A stretch of 64,000 nucleotides of DNA from Methylophilus sp. QUAN. Its GTDB lineage: Bacteria > Pseudomonadota > Gammaproteobacteria > Burkholderiales > Methylophilaceae. The stretch is from assembly GCF_015354445.1 (NCBI RefSeq), contig NZ_JADKYT010000003.1:62001-126000 (forward strand). The letters are read 5' to 3'. The translations under genes were made by a program, and so were the position numbers. Positions 10,280 to 19,641 of this stretch are shown here, piece by piece. The first letter of the stretch is position 1. Each line of letters begins with the position of its first letter. The notes below the pieces were generated by a model. It ran no database searches. It was given only the letters and a program-made list of their open reading frames with translations, and was not told the DNA's origin.

Positions 10280-10301
10280 CTCTATACAAGGCGGTATAGA
10301 G
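10280..10301. promoter_or_regulatory. Second palindrome, probable TetR operator (autoregulation)
   Basis: CTCTATAC-6 nt-GTATAGAG is an exact inverted repeat ending 15 nt before the TetR start codon. It shares CTATAC/GTATAG with the 10202-10222 palindrome. TATAAT follows at 10305-10310 and could be the -10 of a nearly leaderless TetR mRNA, because no clear Shine-Dalgarno precedes the ATG. Confidence 0.65.
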
Positions 10302-10316
10302 TGCTATAATCAAAGC

Positions 10317-10883
10317 ATGAATACTTTAAAGCAAAAGATTCTTCAGGTTTCCACTGACCTGTTTCAGACGCGTGGTATCAATTCCACCGGCGTGGACACG
10401 ATTGTGGCCGTAGCCGGCACCACCAAAATGACGCTTTACAAGTATTTTGAAACCAAAGAAGAACTGATTCTGGCAGTGTTGCAGCAAAGCCATCAGGACT
10501 TTCAAAACTGGATGAATGAAAAACTGGGTGGCCTCGGCGGCAGCCCGAATGAAAAAATCCAGAAACTGTTTGAATTCATTGAAGAATGGGTGACTTCGCC
10601 CTCCTTCACCGGCATCGCCTTCATTAAGGCCTCAGCAGAATTCCCCAACGAAGAAAACCGTATTCACCAGCTGTCTTCACAGCAATCGCGCGAGTTCCGC
10701 CAATTTATTACCAAGCTGGCGCAAGACGCCAATATTAAAGATGCCGAAGGCCTGGCGCTGCAATTGTCCATCCTGTTTGAAGGTGCGGTGCAGGCCGAGC
10801 AAATCAAACGTGGCTCAGGCGCCATCAAATCGGCTAAAAAAGCCGCCAAAACCTTAATCGACATTGCCATCAAGCAATCCTGA
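10317..10883 (+). CDS. TetR/AcrR-family transcriptional regulator
   Basis: A 188-aa TetR-type repressor. The N-terminal HTH (about 8-54) has the classic pattern, with GINSTGVDTIVAVAGTTKMTLYKYFETKEEL, here split over the turn and recognition helix. The C-terminal domain is the ligand and dimer part. It is divergent from the SRPBCC gene with two CTATAC palindromes between, the standard autoregulated repressor-target layout. The effector is unknown; a hydrophobic compound fits the SRPBCC partner but is a guess. Confidence 0.88.
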   Translation: MNTLKQKILQVSTDLFQTRGINSTGVDTIVAVAGTTKMTLYKYFETKEELILAVLQQSHQDFQNWMNEKLGGLGGSPNEKIQKLFEFIEEWVTSPSFTGIAFIKASAEFPNEENRIHQLSSQQSREFRQFITKLAQDANIKDAEGLALQLSILFEGAVQAEQIKRGSGAIKSAKKAAKTLIDIAIKQS

Positions 10884-10966
10884 GCCTCATCAGGCTTTCA
10901 GCACTTGCCAGCAGCCAGCCTGGCGGCAATAATAGCCTCACTTTCAATTAAAGACTTTAAGCGTTC

Positions 10967-11935
10967 ATGAACATTCTAATTTGCGGCTCACTGGCCTACG
11001 ACACCATCATGGTGTTTCCTGACCAATTTAAAAACCATATTCTGGCAGACAAAATCCATAAACTCAGCGTAGCCTTTTTGGTGCCGGAGATGCGCCGTGA
11101 ATTTGGCGGCACCGCAGGCAATATTGGTTATAACCTGCAATTGCTGGAAGGCCAGCCACATATCATGGCCACCGTGGGCGATGACTTTGCCCCTTATCAG
11201 GCCTGGTTGGAGCAAAATAATATTGATCCACGGCATATCACCACCGTGGCAGGCACTTACACCGCACAGGCGTTTATCACGACCGATATGGATGACAACC
11301 AGATCACCGCCTTTCACCCAGGCGCCATGCAGCATGCGCACGCCAACAGCGTGAATGATGCGCGGGATATCAAACTGGCGATCATTGCGCCCGATGGCCG
11401 TGATGCCATGTTCCAGCACGCCAAAGAGTGCCATGATGCGGGCATTCCGTTTATGTTTGACCCTGGCCAGGGCTTGCCGATGTTTAATGGCGAAGAACTG
11501 CTGCACTTTATTGAAATGGCCGACTACCTGGCGGTGAACGATTACGAGTCCCAAGTCATCCAAGACAAAACAGGACTATCATTAGAGCAACTGGCGGCTA
11601 AAGTCAAAGCGCTGATCGTGACGCTGGGTAGCGAAGGTTCACATATTTATGCCGATGGTCAACGCCATGATATTCCGTGCGTTAAAGCAGAGGCCTTGGT
11701 GGACCCGACTGGCTGTGGCGATGCTTACCGTGCCGGCTTGCTATATGGCATTGTACGTGGTTGGGACTGGAAAGCCTGTGGCCGCCTGGCATCGACCATG
11801 GGGGCGATCAAGATTGCCAGCCGCGGCGGCCAGAACCACCAGCCAAGCCGGGCAGAAATTGAAAACATTTATAGCCATGCACTGGTGCAGGATGCGCTCA
11901 AAGAAGACCCATCCCTGCGCCAGAGTGCCAGCTAA
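10967..11935 (+). CDS. PfkB-family carbohydrate/nucleoside kinase (adenosine-kinase-like)
   Basis: A 322-aa ribokinase-fold kinase. It has the N-terminal substrate region with GGTAGNIGYNL near residue 46 and the C-terminal PfkB signature DPTGCGDAYRAGLLYG near 245. The catalytic Asp is in GCGD, where most members have GAGD; the GCGD form occurs in bacterial adenosine-kinase-like PfkB proteins. It would phosphorylate a sugar or nucleoside with ATP. The substrate is not decidable from sequence. It is an isolated gene. Confidence 0.85.
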   Translation: MNILICGSLAYDTIMVFPDQFKNHILADKIHKLSVAFLVPEMRREFGGTAGNIGYNLQLLEGQPHIMATVGDDFAPYQAWLEQNNIDPRHITTVAGTYTAQAFITTDMDDNQITAFHPGAMQHAHANSVNDARDIKLAIIAPDGRDAMFQHAKECHDAGIPFMFDPGQGLPMFNGEELLHFIEMADYLAVNDYESQVIQDKTGLSLEQLAAKVKALIVTLGSEGSHIYADGQRHDIPCVKAEALVDPTGCGDAYRAGLLYGIVRGWDWKACGRLASTMGAIKIASRGGQNHQPSRAEIENIYSHALVQDALKEDPSLRQSAS

Positions 11936-12003
11936 ACAATACATAGATATAAGTGATTGACGTTAAATAGTGAAGTGATGTGTGTAAATACTAGGAGAGA
12001 AAA

Positions 12004-12462
12004 ATGACAACACGCGTATTAAAATGGATGGCTGTCGCAGTAATCACCGGGGTATTGGCGGCGTGCGCTAGCTCAAACTCTGGCAATGTGTATTCACGAG
12101 ACGAAGCGCGTAAAGCACAAACAGTCAAAACCGGCGTGGTGGAAAGCGTGCGCTCCGTGAAACTGGAAGGCACCAAGTCACCTGTCGGGACCATTGCCGG
12201 TGGCGCCATTGGCGGTATCGCGGGTAGCTCGGTCGGCGGCGGCAAAGGCAGTGCGATTGCTGCCGTGATTGGCGCAGTGGCCGGTGGCCTGGCAGGCTCT
12301 GCCGCAGAAGAAGTGGCGACACGTAAAAACGCTTACGAAATCACAGTCAAGCTGGATGGCGGTGGTTTAGTCGCCATTGTGCAAGAGGCTGACGAGCAAT
12401 TTAACGCAGGTGACCGTGTGCGTATTGTTGAAAACGGCGGCACTTCACGCGTATCGCACTAA
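12004..12462 (+). CDS. Glycine-zipper outer-membrane lipoprotein (SlyB/PcP-like)
   Basis: A 152-aa lipoprotein with a signal peptide ending in the lipobox VLAAC (Cys about residue 21) and a glycine-zipper 2TM domain at about 58-100, with GGAIGGIAGSSVGGGKGSAI repeats of small residues. A short beta-rich C-terminal domain follows. SlyB/PcP proteins sit in the outer membrane and stabilise the envelope. AGGAG 8 nt upstream supports the start. It is monocistronic, with its own terminator. Confidence 0.88.
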   Translation: MTTRVLKWMAVAVITGVLAACASSNSGNVYSRDEARKAQTVKTGVVESVRSVKLEGTKSPVGTIAGGAIGGIAGSSVGGGKGSAIAAVIGAVAGGLAGSAAEEVATRKNAYEITVKLDGGGLVAIVQEADEQFNAGDRVRIVENGGTSRVSH

Positions 12463-12482
12463 GCACATAAATAGTTTCATTT

Positions 12483-12509
12483 AAAAGAGCGGCCATGGGT
12501 CGCTCTTTT
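12483..12509 (+). terminator. Intrinsic terminator
   Basis: A 9-bp stem AAAAGAGCG / CGCTCTTTT with a 9-nt loop runs into a T-tract, downstream of the glycine-zipper lipoprotein gene. Confidence 0.8.
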
Positions 12510-12629
12510 TTATTTAGTGCATGCAGTTTATTAGTCACTGGCGGCGTCACACAACTGTCACACCAACGTCACCAATCGTTCATGTGACACTCCTAATATC
12601 TCGCTAAACCTCAACCAAGGAGTTGCGTG

Positions 12630-13418
12630 ATGTTAGAACGCCATCTGCAAGAACACGGCACATACCAGACCGAGATTCAATCGCCAGCCAGCACCGCCCG
12701 TAAGCCAGCTTCAACCCTGAGCGTGGCACTGGCCACCAGCGCAGAAGAGATCATGGAAGCACAACGCCTGCGCTACCAGGTGTTTGCCGAAGAAATGGGC
12801 GCACAAATCAAAGGCCAGCAAGGGCTGGATGTCGATGGTTTTGATGCCTTTTGCGACCATTTGCTGGTACGCGACGATGCGACCCAGCAAGTGGTTGGCA
12901 CTTACCGCATATTGAACCCGATGCAAGCCATGCTGGCAGGGGGTTACTACTCCGCTGGTGAGTTTGATTTAAGTCGCTTGGCCCCCCTGGCTGATCGTAC
13001 GGTGGAAGTTGGCCGCGCTTGCGTACACGCAGACTACCGTAGCGGCGGCACCATCACCATGCTATGGGCAGGCCTGGCAAAATACATGATGGCGCGCCAG
13101 TATGAGTATATGATCGGCTGCGCCAGCATCTCCATGCACGACGGTGGCCATACGGCAGCGTCATTGTTTAACAACTTGCGTGACGACTATTTATCGCCTG
13201 CAGAATACCGCGTGTTCCCACACAATCCATTGCCGATTGACGCCCTGGATCAATCCCTGACCGTCACTTGCCCGCCACTGGTCAAAGGCTACTTGCGACT
13301 GGGTGCTTATATTTGCGGCGAACCGGCCTGGGACCCGGCTTTTAATACGGCAGATATGCTGGTATTGTTACCCCTGTCTCGAATGAATCCCAGATATGCT
13401 GCGCATTTCTTGAAATAA
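12630..13418 (+). CDS. olsB: OlsB-like N-acyltransferase (ornithine-lipid synthesis, first step)
   Basis: A 262-aa GNAT-fold acyltransferase of the OlsB/hemolysin-related group (LRYQVFAEEMGA near residue 48; EVGRACVHADYR near 128). OlsB transfers a 3-hydroxyacyl chain from ACP to the alpha-amine of ornithine. The start is the ATG 7 nt after AAGGAG; a GTG 3 nt earlier is possible but too close to the Shine-Dalgarno. The PlsC-type gene directly downstream is the expected OlsA partner, and that pairing is the main support for the specific function. Confidence 0.72.
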   Translation: MLERHLQEHGTYQTEIQSPASTARKPASTLSVALATSAEEIMEAQRLRYQVFAEEMGAQIKGQQGLDVDGFDAFCDHLLVRDDATQQVVGTYRILNPMQAMLAGGYYSAGEFDLSRLAPLADRTVEVGRACVHADYRSGGTITMLWAGLAKYMMARQYEYMIGCASISMHDGGHTAASLFNNLRDDYLSPAEYRVFPHNPLPIDALDQSLTVTCPPLVKGYLRLGAYICGEPAWDPAFNTADMLVLLPLSRMNPRYAAHFLK

Positions 13419-13434
13419 CTTGCCACAAACTTCA

Positions 13435-14169
13435 ATGATCGTTCGCGGGTGGCGCATCACCCGCATCACACTGCATGTCCTGACAGGTGTTACCTTAGCC
13501 GCCATTGTGCTACCGGTATGCAATCGCTGGATGCGGCTCGGCCTGATTCAATGGTGGTGCAAGCGCCTGCTGCACTGTTTTAACCTGCGCGTGACCACCA
13601 GCGGCGAATTACCCGATATCCGCACCCACGGCGTGTTGTTTGTGGCCAACCATATTTCCTGGTCAGACATCCATGCCATCAACAGCATCATCCCGGTGCG
13701 CTTTGTCGCCAAGCTGGAGATCAGAAACTGGCCGATCTTTGGTTACCTGGTCAGAAAGTCCGGCACCATTTTCATCAATCGTACACGTAACCGCGATGCG
13801 GCGCGCGTGGTGAATATTTGCAGCCATGCGCTCAAATTGAATGACAATTTATGCGTGTTCCCGGAAGGCACTACCACCGAGGGCCTGAGTGTACTGCCGT
13901 TTAAAAGCAGCCTGATTCAGGCGGCTATCGAGGCCAACACTAAAATCATCCCGGTGGCGATTCACTATCCGCTGCCTGATGGCCAACCGAACCTGGACGC
14001 AGCTTACGCTGGCGACACCTCGATCATCGAATCGATGAACGCCTACCTGAAAATGCAGCAACCGGCGGTGCACTTGCATTTTGGTACGCCGATTGCGGCC
14101 AGCGGACAATCACGACAACAGCTGGCTCAGCAAGCCCATGCGCAGATTACCGCAACATTATTTGGTTAA
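13435..14169 (+). CDS. olsA: OlsA-like 1-acyl-sn-glycerol-3-phosphate acyltransferase
   Basis: A PlsC-family membrane acyltransferase of about 244 aa. It has an N-terminal hydrophobic segment, then motif I as NHISWSD (in place of NHxxxxD, catalytic His/Asp) near residue 71, FINRTRNRDAAR, and FPEGTTTEG (motif III) near 142. In the OlsBA pathway this enzyme adds the second acyl chain to lyso-ornithine lipid; plain lysophosphatidic-acid acyltransferase activity is the alternative. The ATG at 13435 is chosen; a TTG at 13420, 1 nt after the olsB stop, would add five residues. Confidence 0.72.
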   Translation: MIVRGWRITRITLHVLTGVTLAAIVLPVCNRWMRLGLIQWWCKRLLHCFNLRVTTSGELPDIRTHGVLFVANHISWSDIHAINSIIPVRFVAKLEIRNWPIFGYLVRKSGTIFINRTRNRDAARVVNICSHALKLNDNLCVFPEGTTTEGLSVLPFKSSLIQAAIEANTKIIPVAIHYPLPDGQPNLDAAYAGDTSIIESMNAYLKMQQPAVHLHFGTPIAASGQSRQQLAQQAHAQITATLFG

Positions 14170-14181
14170 ATGGCCGGCGCC

Positions 14182-15549
14182 CTAGCGCAGCCATTGCACC
14201 AGCATCCCCACCACTGCATACGCCGCGATCACGGCAATCACATTCAGTTTAAAGCGCGCTAACGCCAACCATGCCACAACGGCCAGGCCGATGGCTAGCC
14301 AGTCTATGCCAGGGAACCATGTGCTCTGCAAAAACACATGGTAAGCAAAAAACAGGGCCAGATTTAAAATCACACCGACCACGGCAGCAGTAATCGCGCT
14401 CAATGGGGCCGTGAGACGTACATTGTCACGTGTATTTTCAATCAGCGGCGCACCGCTAAAAATAAATACAAAACTGGGCAAAAAGGTGAAAAAAGTCACC
14501 ACCGTCGCCGCTAAAAAGCCCGCCAGCAATGGCCCATCTGCTGCCAGCGCCTGGTTGAGCCAACCGCCAACAAAACCGACAAAGGTCACCACCATAATCA
14601 ATGGGCCTGGCGTGGTTTCGCCCAGGGCCAGACCATCCATCATCTGCGCCGGGCTGAGCCAATGGTAATGATCGACCGCACCCTGATATACATAAGGCAA
14701 GACGGCATAGGCGCCGCCAAAAGTCAGCAAGGCCGCTTTGCTGAAAAACCAGCCCATTTGCGTCAACGCCCCCTGCCAGCCGAAGTGCCACCACAAGCCA
14801 GCCATCACCAATAGCCAGAGTACCACCCCCGTGACTGCAATGCGCACCATGCCCAGCCAGCTAAAACGCGCATGTGCCGGTGTAGGCGTATCATCATCAA
14901 TCAGGGCACGGCCAAAATGCTGTGTGGCCGCACCATGCCCGCCCACGGTAAAGAGCGTTGGCGCCAGGCGCGCACCGATCAAGCCCAGGCCTGCAGCAGT
15001 CAATACGATCAGAGGAAACGGCAATTTGAACAGGAAAATCGCCACGAATGCCAAGGCAGAAATCGCCCACATGACGCGATTTTTTAGCGCGCGCGTGCCA
15101 ATGCGATAAGCCGCAAACAGCACAATCGCTACCACCGCCGGTTTTATGCCGTATAAAGCGCCCGCCACCGTCGGTACGTGACCATAAGCCATATAGACCC
15201 AGGCCAGCAACACCAGCATAAAAAACGAAGGCAAGACAAACAACACCCCGGCGATCACGCCGCCCCAGGTGCGATGCATCAGCCAGCCGATATAGGTGGC
15301 CAGTTGCTGTGCCTCTGGTCCAGGCAACACCATGCAGTAATTAAGTGCATGTAAAAAACGTTTTTCCGAGATCCAGCGTTTTTGCTCCACCAGGTCGTGA
15401 TGCATGATGGCAATTTGCCCGGCCGGGCCGCCAAAGCTAATCAACCCGAGTTTAAGCCAATACCAGAAAGCTTGCCTGAGCGACACTGGCGCAGGCGGCG
15501 TGTGTGTATCGGTGGGAGATGTCATATCAGAAGAAGAATGTGCGTGCAT
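14182..15549 (-). CDS. chrA: Chromate efflux transporter ChrA (CHR family)
   Basis: A 455-aa polytopic membrane protein with two homologous CHR halves. The N-half motif is FGGPAGQIAIMHHDLVEQ, followed by ALNYCMVLPGPEAQQLATY. The C-half equivalents are LLTFGGAYAVLPYV and GLALGETTPGPLIMV. Two-domain CHR proteins export chromate, in exchange with sulfate. It lies convergent to olsA. The hydrophilic N-terminus (His/Ser/Thr-rich, about 25 residues) is variable in the family. Confidence 0.9.
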   Translation of the reverse strand: MHAHSSSDMTSPTDTHTPPAPVSLRQAFWYWLKLGLISFGGPAGQIAIMHHDLVEQKRWISEKRFLHALNYCMVLPGPEAQQLATYIGWLMHRTWGGVIAGVLFVLPSFFMLVLLAWVYMAYGHVPTVAGALYGIKPAVVAIVLFAAYRIGTRALKNRVMWAISALAFVAIFLFKLPFPLIVLTAAGLGLIGARLAPTLFTVGGHGAATQHFGRALIDDDTPTPAHARFSWLGMVRIAVTGVVLWLLVMAGLWWHFGWQGALTQMGWFFSKAALLTFGGAYAVLPYVYQGAVDHYHWLSPAQMMDGLALGETTPGPLIMVVTFVGFVGGWLNQALAADGPLLAGFLAATVVTFFTFLPSFVFIFSGAPLIENTRDNVRLTAPLSAITAAVVGVILNLALFFAYHVFLQSTWFPGIDWLAIGLAVVAWLALARFKLNVIAVIAAYAVVGMLVQWLR

Positions 15550-15713
15550 AAGGCCTCATTTCATAGGGGTATGCTCACGACTAAGCATGACCCAAGATTT
15601 GAGCAGTCCTTGGACGCAAGGCGTCTTGAAGCGGGGAGGCTGCTGAATCCCCAGTGCGCATCATAGCATATATACCGCACCCACAATGGTAGCCGACGCA
15701 GTCATAAGGCCTG

Positions 15714-16475
15714 TCAGCGCACATAGGCATCCACACCTGTTTTTAAAATGAGTAGTGAGACCACCAGCATAAAGACCCGACGCACCAATCCGGCGCCATG
15801 TTTGAGCGCCAGAGACGTTCCCAGCACGCTGCCCGCAATATTCGCCGCGGCCATCACCAGCCCCACCTGCCACCATACATGGCCCGTCGCCGCCAGCATC
15901 AGCAGTGCGGCAAAATTCGTGGTCGCGTTCAATACTTTGGCCGAGGCAGAAGCGTGTAAAAAGTCCTGCCCCAAGCAGCGCACCAGCAGAAAAATAAAAA
16001 AACTGCCCGTACCCGGTCCAAAAAAACCGTCATACCAGCCAATCAATGCGCCAATTACCAGTGCCAGCCACAAACGTGTTTTGGCGCTGTGTTGTGTCCT
16101 GCCATGTTGCAAGCCAAATTGGGGATATTTGAACGTATAAACCAACACCAGCAGCAATACCCAGGGCAACAGCTTGCGCAAGAACTGCGAATCCATCCAG
16201 GTCAGCGTCCACGCCCCCAGGCCAGACCCGGCAAACGCGAGCAGCGCCGCTGGGGCCAGCCAGCCCCACTCCAACTGTACACGACGACCATAACGCCAGG
16301 CGGCGACCGTGGTACCAAACACGCTGGAACATTTATTCGTGCCCAGTAATAATGATGGCGACGAGGCAGGATAAGTCGATAACAGTGCGGGCACCGACAG
16401 CAGGCCACCACCGCCGACCATCGCATCCATGACCCCGGCCACGAATGCTGCCACCACCACTAACCACACTTCCAT
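15714..16475 (-). CDS. TauE/SafE (TSUP) family permease
   Basis: A 253-aa membrane protein with about eight helices in two repeats. The family signature occurs at the N-terminus (GVMDAMVGGGGLLSVPALL) and again in the second half (GWYDGFFGPGTGSFFIFLL). These permeases export sulfite, sulfoacetate or similar anions; the substrate here is unknown. The start is the ATG at 16475; a longer reading would add a charged, non-membrane 58-residue extension overlapping apaH. It follows apaH by 14 nt, so the two are probably co-transcribed. Confidence 0.85.
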   Translation of the reverse strand: MEVWLVVVAAFVAGVMDAMVGGGGLLSVPALLSTYPASSPSLLLGTNKCSSVFGTTVAAWRYGRRVQLEWGWLAPAALLAFAGSGLGAWTLTWMDSQFLRKLLPWVLLLVLVYTFKYPQFGLQHGRTQHSAKTRLWLALVIGALIGWYDGFFGPGTGSFFIFLLVRCLGQDFLHASASAKVLNATTNFAALLMLAATGHVWWQVGLVMAAANIAGSVLGTSLALKHGAGLVRRVFMLVVSLLILKTGVDAYVR

Positions 16476-16489
16476 CACAGGCGCACCAA

Positions 16490-17329
16490 CTACTCGCCAA
16501 CCGTGCCTGCTGGCCGGTCGCGCGGATCTAAGGGCACTTGGGTAAATGCACCTGTTTCCAGCGTATAAGCCGTCAACTGTCGCCCCCATAAACAACCTGT
16601 ATCCAGGGCAACAACGCCCTCGCCTTGATACAAACCAAGGGCTGACCAATGTCCAAACAGAATGGTTTGGCTGGCTTGTGCAGATTGCCGTGCAGCCACT
16701 TTGAACCAGGGCTGATAGCCTGCCGGAATATCCTGCACCTCGCCTTTAAAGGCAAACTCCATTGCACCGTCATTATCCAGCAAGCGCATGCGCGTCAGGC
16801 CATTGGTAATCGCGCGCAAGCGATCAATGCCGGTCAAACGATTATCCCAGGCAGCCGGGTGGTTGCCATACATCTGCTGCAAAAAGTTTAAATAATCTGC
16901 TGACCGCAACACAGCCTCGACCTCGGCCGCCAGCGCCCTGGCCTCTGGCAAGGTCCATTGCGGATAGAGCCCGGCGTGCAGCATGGCAAAATCGTCTTCC
17001 AGCACCATCATCGGCTGTTGGCGTAACCAGCCGAGCAACGCTGCACCATCGTCGGCAGAGAACAATGCCGTCAGCGTATCAAAGCGATGCGGTGGCCGGA
17101 TATGATGTGCCACGGCAATCGCGTGCAGGTCATGGTTACCCAGCACCAGCCGCACATGCTCGCGGTGCGTGTATACCCAACGCAGCACATCCAGAGAGCC
17201 GGTACCGCGATTAATCAAATCCCCCACCAGCCACAGGCTGTCACGGCCAGGCTGAAAGTCCACCTGCGCCAGTAAATGCATCAGGGAGTGGTAACAACCC
17301 TGGATATCACCAATTGCGTATCTCGCCAT
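16490..17329 (-). CDS. apaH: Symmetrical bis(5'-nucleosyl)-tetraphosphatase ApaH
   Basis: A 279-aa metallophosphatase that hydrolyses Ap4A to two ADP and removes Np4 RNA caps. It begins [12 protein letters not shown] and carries the calcineurin-like metal motifs GDIQG, GDLINRG, GNHD and, towards the C-terminus, FGHWSALG. Length and motifs match the family closely. It is the first gene of a two-gene unit with the TauE-like permease. Confidence 0.95.
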   Translation of the reverse strand: MARYAIGDIQGCYHSLMHLLAQVDFQPGRDSLWLVGDLINRGTGSLDVLRWVYTHREHVRLVLGNHDLHAIAVAHHIRPPHRFDTLTALFSADDGAALLGWLRQQPMMVLEDDFAMLHAGLYPQWTLPEARALAAEVEAVLRSADYLNFLQQMYGNHPAAWDNRLTGIDRLRAITNGLTRMRLLDNDGAMEFAFKGEVQDIPAGYQPWFKVAARQSAQASQTILFGHWSALGLYQGEGVVALDTGCLWGRQLTAYTLETGAFTQVPLDPRDRPAGTVGE

Positions 17330-17368
17330 GGATTCTACTTTGCCAGAAAAACGAATTCACCAATAAAA

Positions 17369-17391
17369 AAGCCGCTTGAATCAAGCGGCTT
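17369..17391. terminator. Intrinsic terminator
   Basis: AAGCCGCTTGA / TCAAGCGGCTT is an 11-bp inverted repeat with an A-run on its left. On the minus strand it ends the cytochrome c gene with a U-run. Confidence 0.75.
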
Positions 17392-17407
17392 CTCACATTC
17401 ACAGCAA

Positions 17408-17911
17408 TTACTTCTTCAAGCTGGCAGGATCAAACTTTGCACCAGCCTGATTTGCCATATAAGCCACGGCATCTGCCACTTCATGGTCGCTCAGGTCAGC
17501 CGCACCGCCGCGTGGAGGCATGCTGCGGATACCTTCTGTGGCGTGTTTCACCAAAGTTTCATAGCCTTGTGCAATACGTGGACCCCAGTCACCGGCGTTA
17601 CCGATTTTTGGTGCACCCAGTGCGCCTACACCGTGACAGGCGACACAAGTGCCTTTCACAATCTCTTCACCACTTTTCTCAACGTGGGCACCCGCGGCTT
17701 CGGCCACTTCAATGGTCGCCACCGGTTTGATGTTTGCCACGACTTTTTGCTCGACTGCGTCAGTTTCTTCTTTGGAAGGTGCTGCTTTTTCACTGCCAAA
17801 CACGCCAAACAGGTAAGCCAGTAACGAAACCAGCAAAGTAAAACCAACAATGGCACCTGGAATCGCAATAATTAACTCTTTAATGCTTGAACCTTGTTTG
17901 TAATCCGACAT
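17408..17911 (-). CDS. Membrane-anchored c-type cytochrome (cytochrome c5-like)
   Basis: A 167-aa protein with one N-terminal membrane helix (about 13-37), an Ala/Glu/Lys-rich linker, and a class I cytochrome domain. The haem motif is CVACH in GTCVACHGVGALGAPK, and the distal Met lies in SMPPRGG. This is the cytochrome c5/c555 pattern: a periplasmic electron carrier tethered to the inner membrane. It is monocistronic between two strong hairpins. Confidence 0.88.
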   Translation of the reverse strand: MSDYKQGSSIKELIIAIPGAIVGFTLLVSLLAYLFGVFGSEKAAPSKEETDAVEQKVVANIKPVATIEVAEAAGAHVEKSGEEIVKGTCVACHGVGALGAPKIGNAGDWGPRIAQGYETLVKHATEGIRSMPPRGGAADLSDHEVADAVAYMANQAGAKFDPASLKK

Positions 17912-18009
17912 ATCCGTATCCCGTTGCGTTAGAAAAAATATCCCCGCGATTATAACGCAGAACGACTACGCAGCAAACGCGCATACGGGCTTTTCCATGC
18001 GCCAAAAGC

Positions 18010-18043
18010 AAACAGCCGGGCATGTTGCCATGCCCGGCTGTTT
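18010..18043. terminator. Intrinsic terminator (strong 15-bp stem)
   Basis: AAACAGCCGGGCATG and its exact complement are separated by TTGC. It sits 17 nt after the stop of the PEP-CTERM gene on the minus strand. Confidence 0.75.
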
Positions 18044-18060
18044 ATTGACAGAATGACCGA

Positions 18061-19545
18061 TTATTTCTGACGGCGGCGCATCGCAGCCATCGCCACCAGG
18101 CCCAAGCCCAGCATCGCTGCAGAACCTGGCTCAGGTACCGCACTGATACGGAACAAGGAAGTCGTGTTGGAACCTTCGTTGGCAAATGCCAGGAAGATAG
18201 CGCCGTCTTTTTCAAATGCAACCAGGCCTTCTGGCGCCAGATCGCCATCAGACACGATCATGTCGATAAAGCTGACCTTAGTCGGGTCGGTAACATCAAA
18301 CAGCGCAATCGCACCTTTCAGGGTTCTTTCCAGACCCACCGCCGCAATGGTACGGCCACCCAGCGTGAACAAATCTACACCTTCTGGCTCCACACCTTTG
18401 TCACGGCTACGGCCATCATCGTAAATGCCACGTGCAAACGCTTCTTTATCAAGGATGTCGCCACTGTCGTACACCAGGTTGCCATCGGCATCACGGATGC
18501 TGAAAGAGCGTGCGCCTGCTGCGTACAGATCGTCTGGAGATGAGTCTGTATTCGACACACGGATATTAGCCAATTCGCCAGTCGCGCCCAGTGAGCTTGC
18601 TGCAGAGCGGTCACCGTCATCTTCACGGAAATCGCCTTCGTTTGCCGTCACCAGGTAAGTCTTGCCAGCCACGTCGTAGGTCGCGATACCGTCAGGCATG
18701 TACAAGCCCTTTACGTTAGCGCTGATAAAATTAACGCTGCCATTATTGAGCGGGTCTATCGTGTTACCTGGCAAGCTGAAATCTTTCACGCCCAGGCCCA
18801 CCACTTTTGTGAAAGAGTTTGTGTTCAGGTCCAGAATACCAATCGCGTTGGCTTCTTGCAGGGTGACATAGGCTTTGCTGCCATCGGCACTGACTGCAAT
18901 ATATTCCGGCTCGAAATCCATGCCGGTATTGGTACGTATATGGCTGCCAGAAGTTGGCACACCAGCCAAAGTGGCCGTCGCAGCCACAGTGCGGCTGGTC
19001 ACATCAATAATCGTGACGCTACCGACCGGGTCATTGGCAGATGCGCCATACACGCGTGGTACGCTGTTGCCGATACGTGAACCATAGACATTTGGCGTGC
19101 CTTCGTTGGCGACCAGGATTTTGCTGCCATCTGGGGTGAATGTCAGCATGTCTGGCAATGCACCCACGGTAAATGTGTTGGTGCCTGCGGCCAGGCTTCT
19201 GCTGGAAGTGTCATACAACTGCACGATACCTGCATTGGTACGTGTATTGTTTTCAATGGCAAATGCAGCCATGCCATTGCGGATGCTCACGCTGTTGATA
19301 CTGCCATAAGCACTGGTATCAATGCGTTGCAGCAAACTACCAGTGTTCGCATCCAATACGTCCACCCCTTTTACGCCCGCCACCCACAAAGTGTTGGTAG
19401 TCGCATCAAAGGCTGGGATTTCAGACAAATAGCCACTACCGCTGTGGGCAAATGTCCACTCTTTGCTAATCTGGTACGTTGTTGCCGCTTGTGCCATGCT
19501 CATGCTACCGAACAGCAAGCCCATCATTAAAGTCATTTTTTTCAT
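18061..19545 (-). CDS. Choice-of-anchor I beta-propeller protein with PEP-CTERM sorting signal
   Basis: A 494-aa secreted protein: signal peptide (MKKMTLMMGLLFGSMSMAQAA), a long beta-propeller-like region of the choice-of-anchor I type (FTPDGSKILVANEGTP, AVSADGSKAYVTLQEANAI, YLVTANEGD) and a C-terminal PEP-CTERM tail. The tail is VPEPGSAAMLGLGLVAM followed by a basic end (RRRQK). PEP-CTERM proteins are processed by exosortase in exopolysaccharide-producing bacteria. No exosortase is in this window. The propeller family resembles esterase/phytase-like surface proteins, but no activity can be assigned. Confidence 0.88.
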   Translation of the reverse strand: MKKMTLMMGLLFGSMSMAQAATTYQISKEWTFAHSGSGYLSEIPAFDATTNTLWVAGVKGVDVLDANTGSLLQRIDTSAYGSINSVSIRNGMAAFAIENNTRTNAGIVQLYDTSSRSLAAGTNTFTVGALPDMLTFTPDGSKILVANEGTPNVYGSRIGNSVPRVYGASANDPVGSVTIIDVTSRTVAATATLAGVPTSGSHIRTNTGMDFEPEYIAVSADGSKAYVTLQEANAIGILDLNTNSFTKVVGLGVKDFSLPGNTIDPLNNGSVNFISANVKGLYMPDGIATYDVAGKTYLVTANEGDFREDDGDRSAASSLGATGELANIRVSNTDSSPDDLYAAGARSFSIRDADGNLVYDSGDILDKEAFARGIYDDGRSRDKGVEPEGVDLFTLGGRTIAAVGLERTLKGAIALFDVTDPTKVSFIDMIVSDGDLAPEGLVAFEKDGAIFLAFANEGSNTTSLFRISAVPEPGSAAMLGLGLVAMAAMRRRQK

Positions 19546-19641
19546 GTGTTTACCCTCTCCTCAAAACTCCAGAGAGCATAGTCACCCAACATGACAAATC
19601 CTTGACGCTGGCATGTCAGAAACATGGCAGCGGACTACGTA

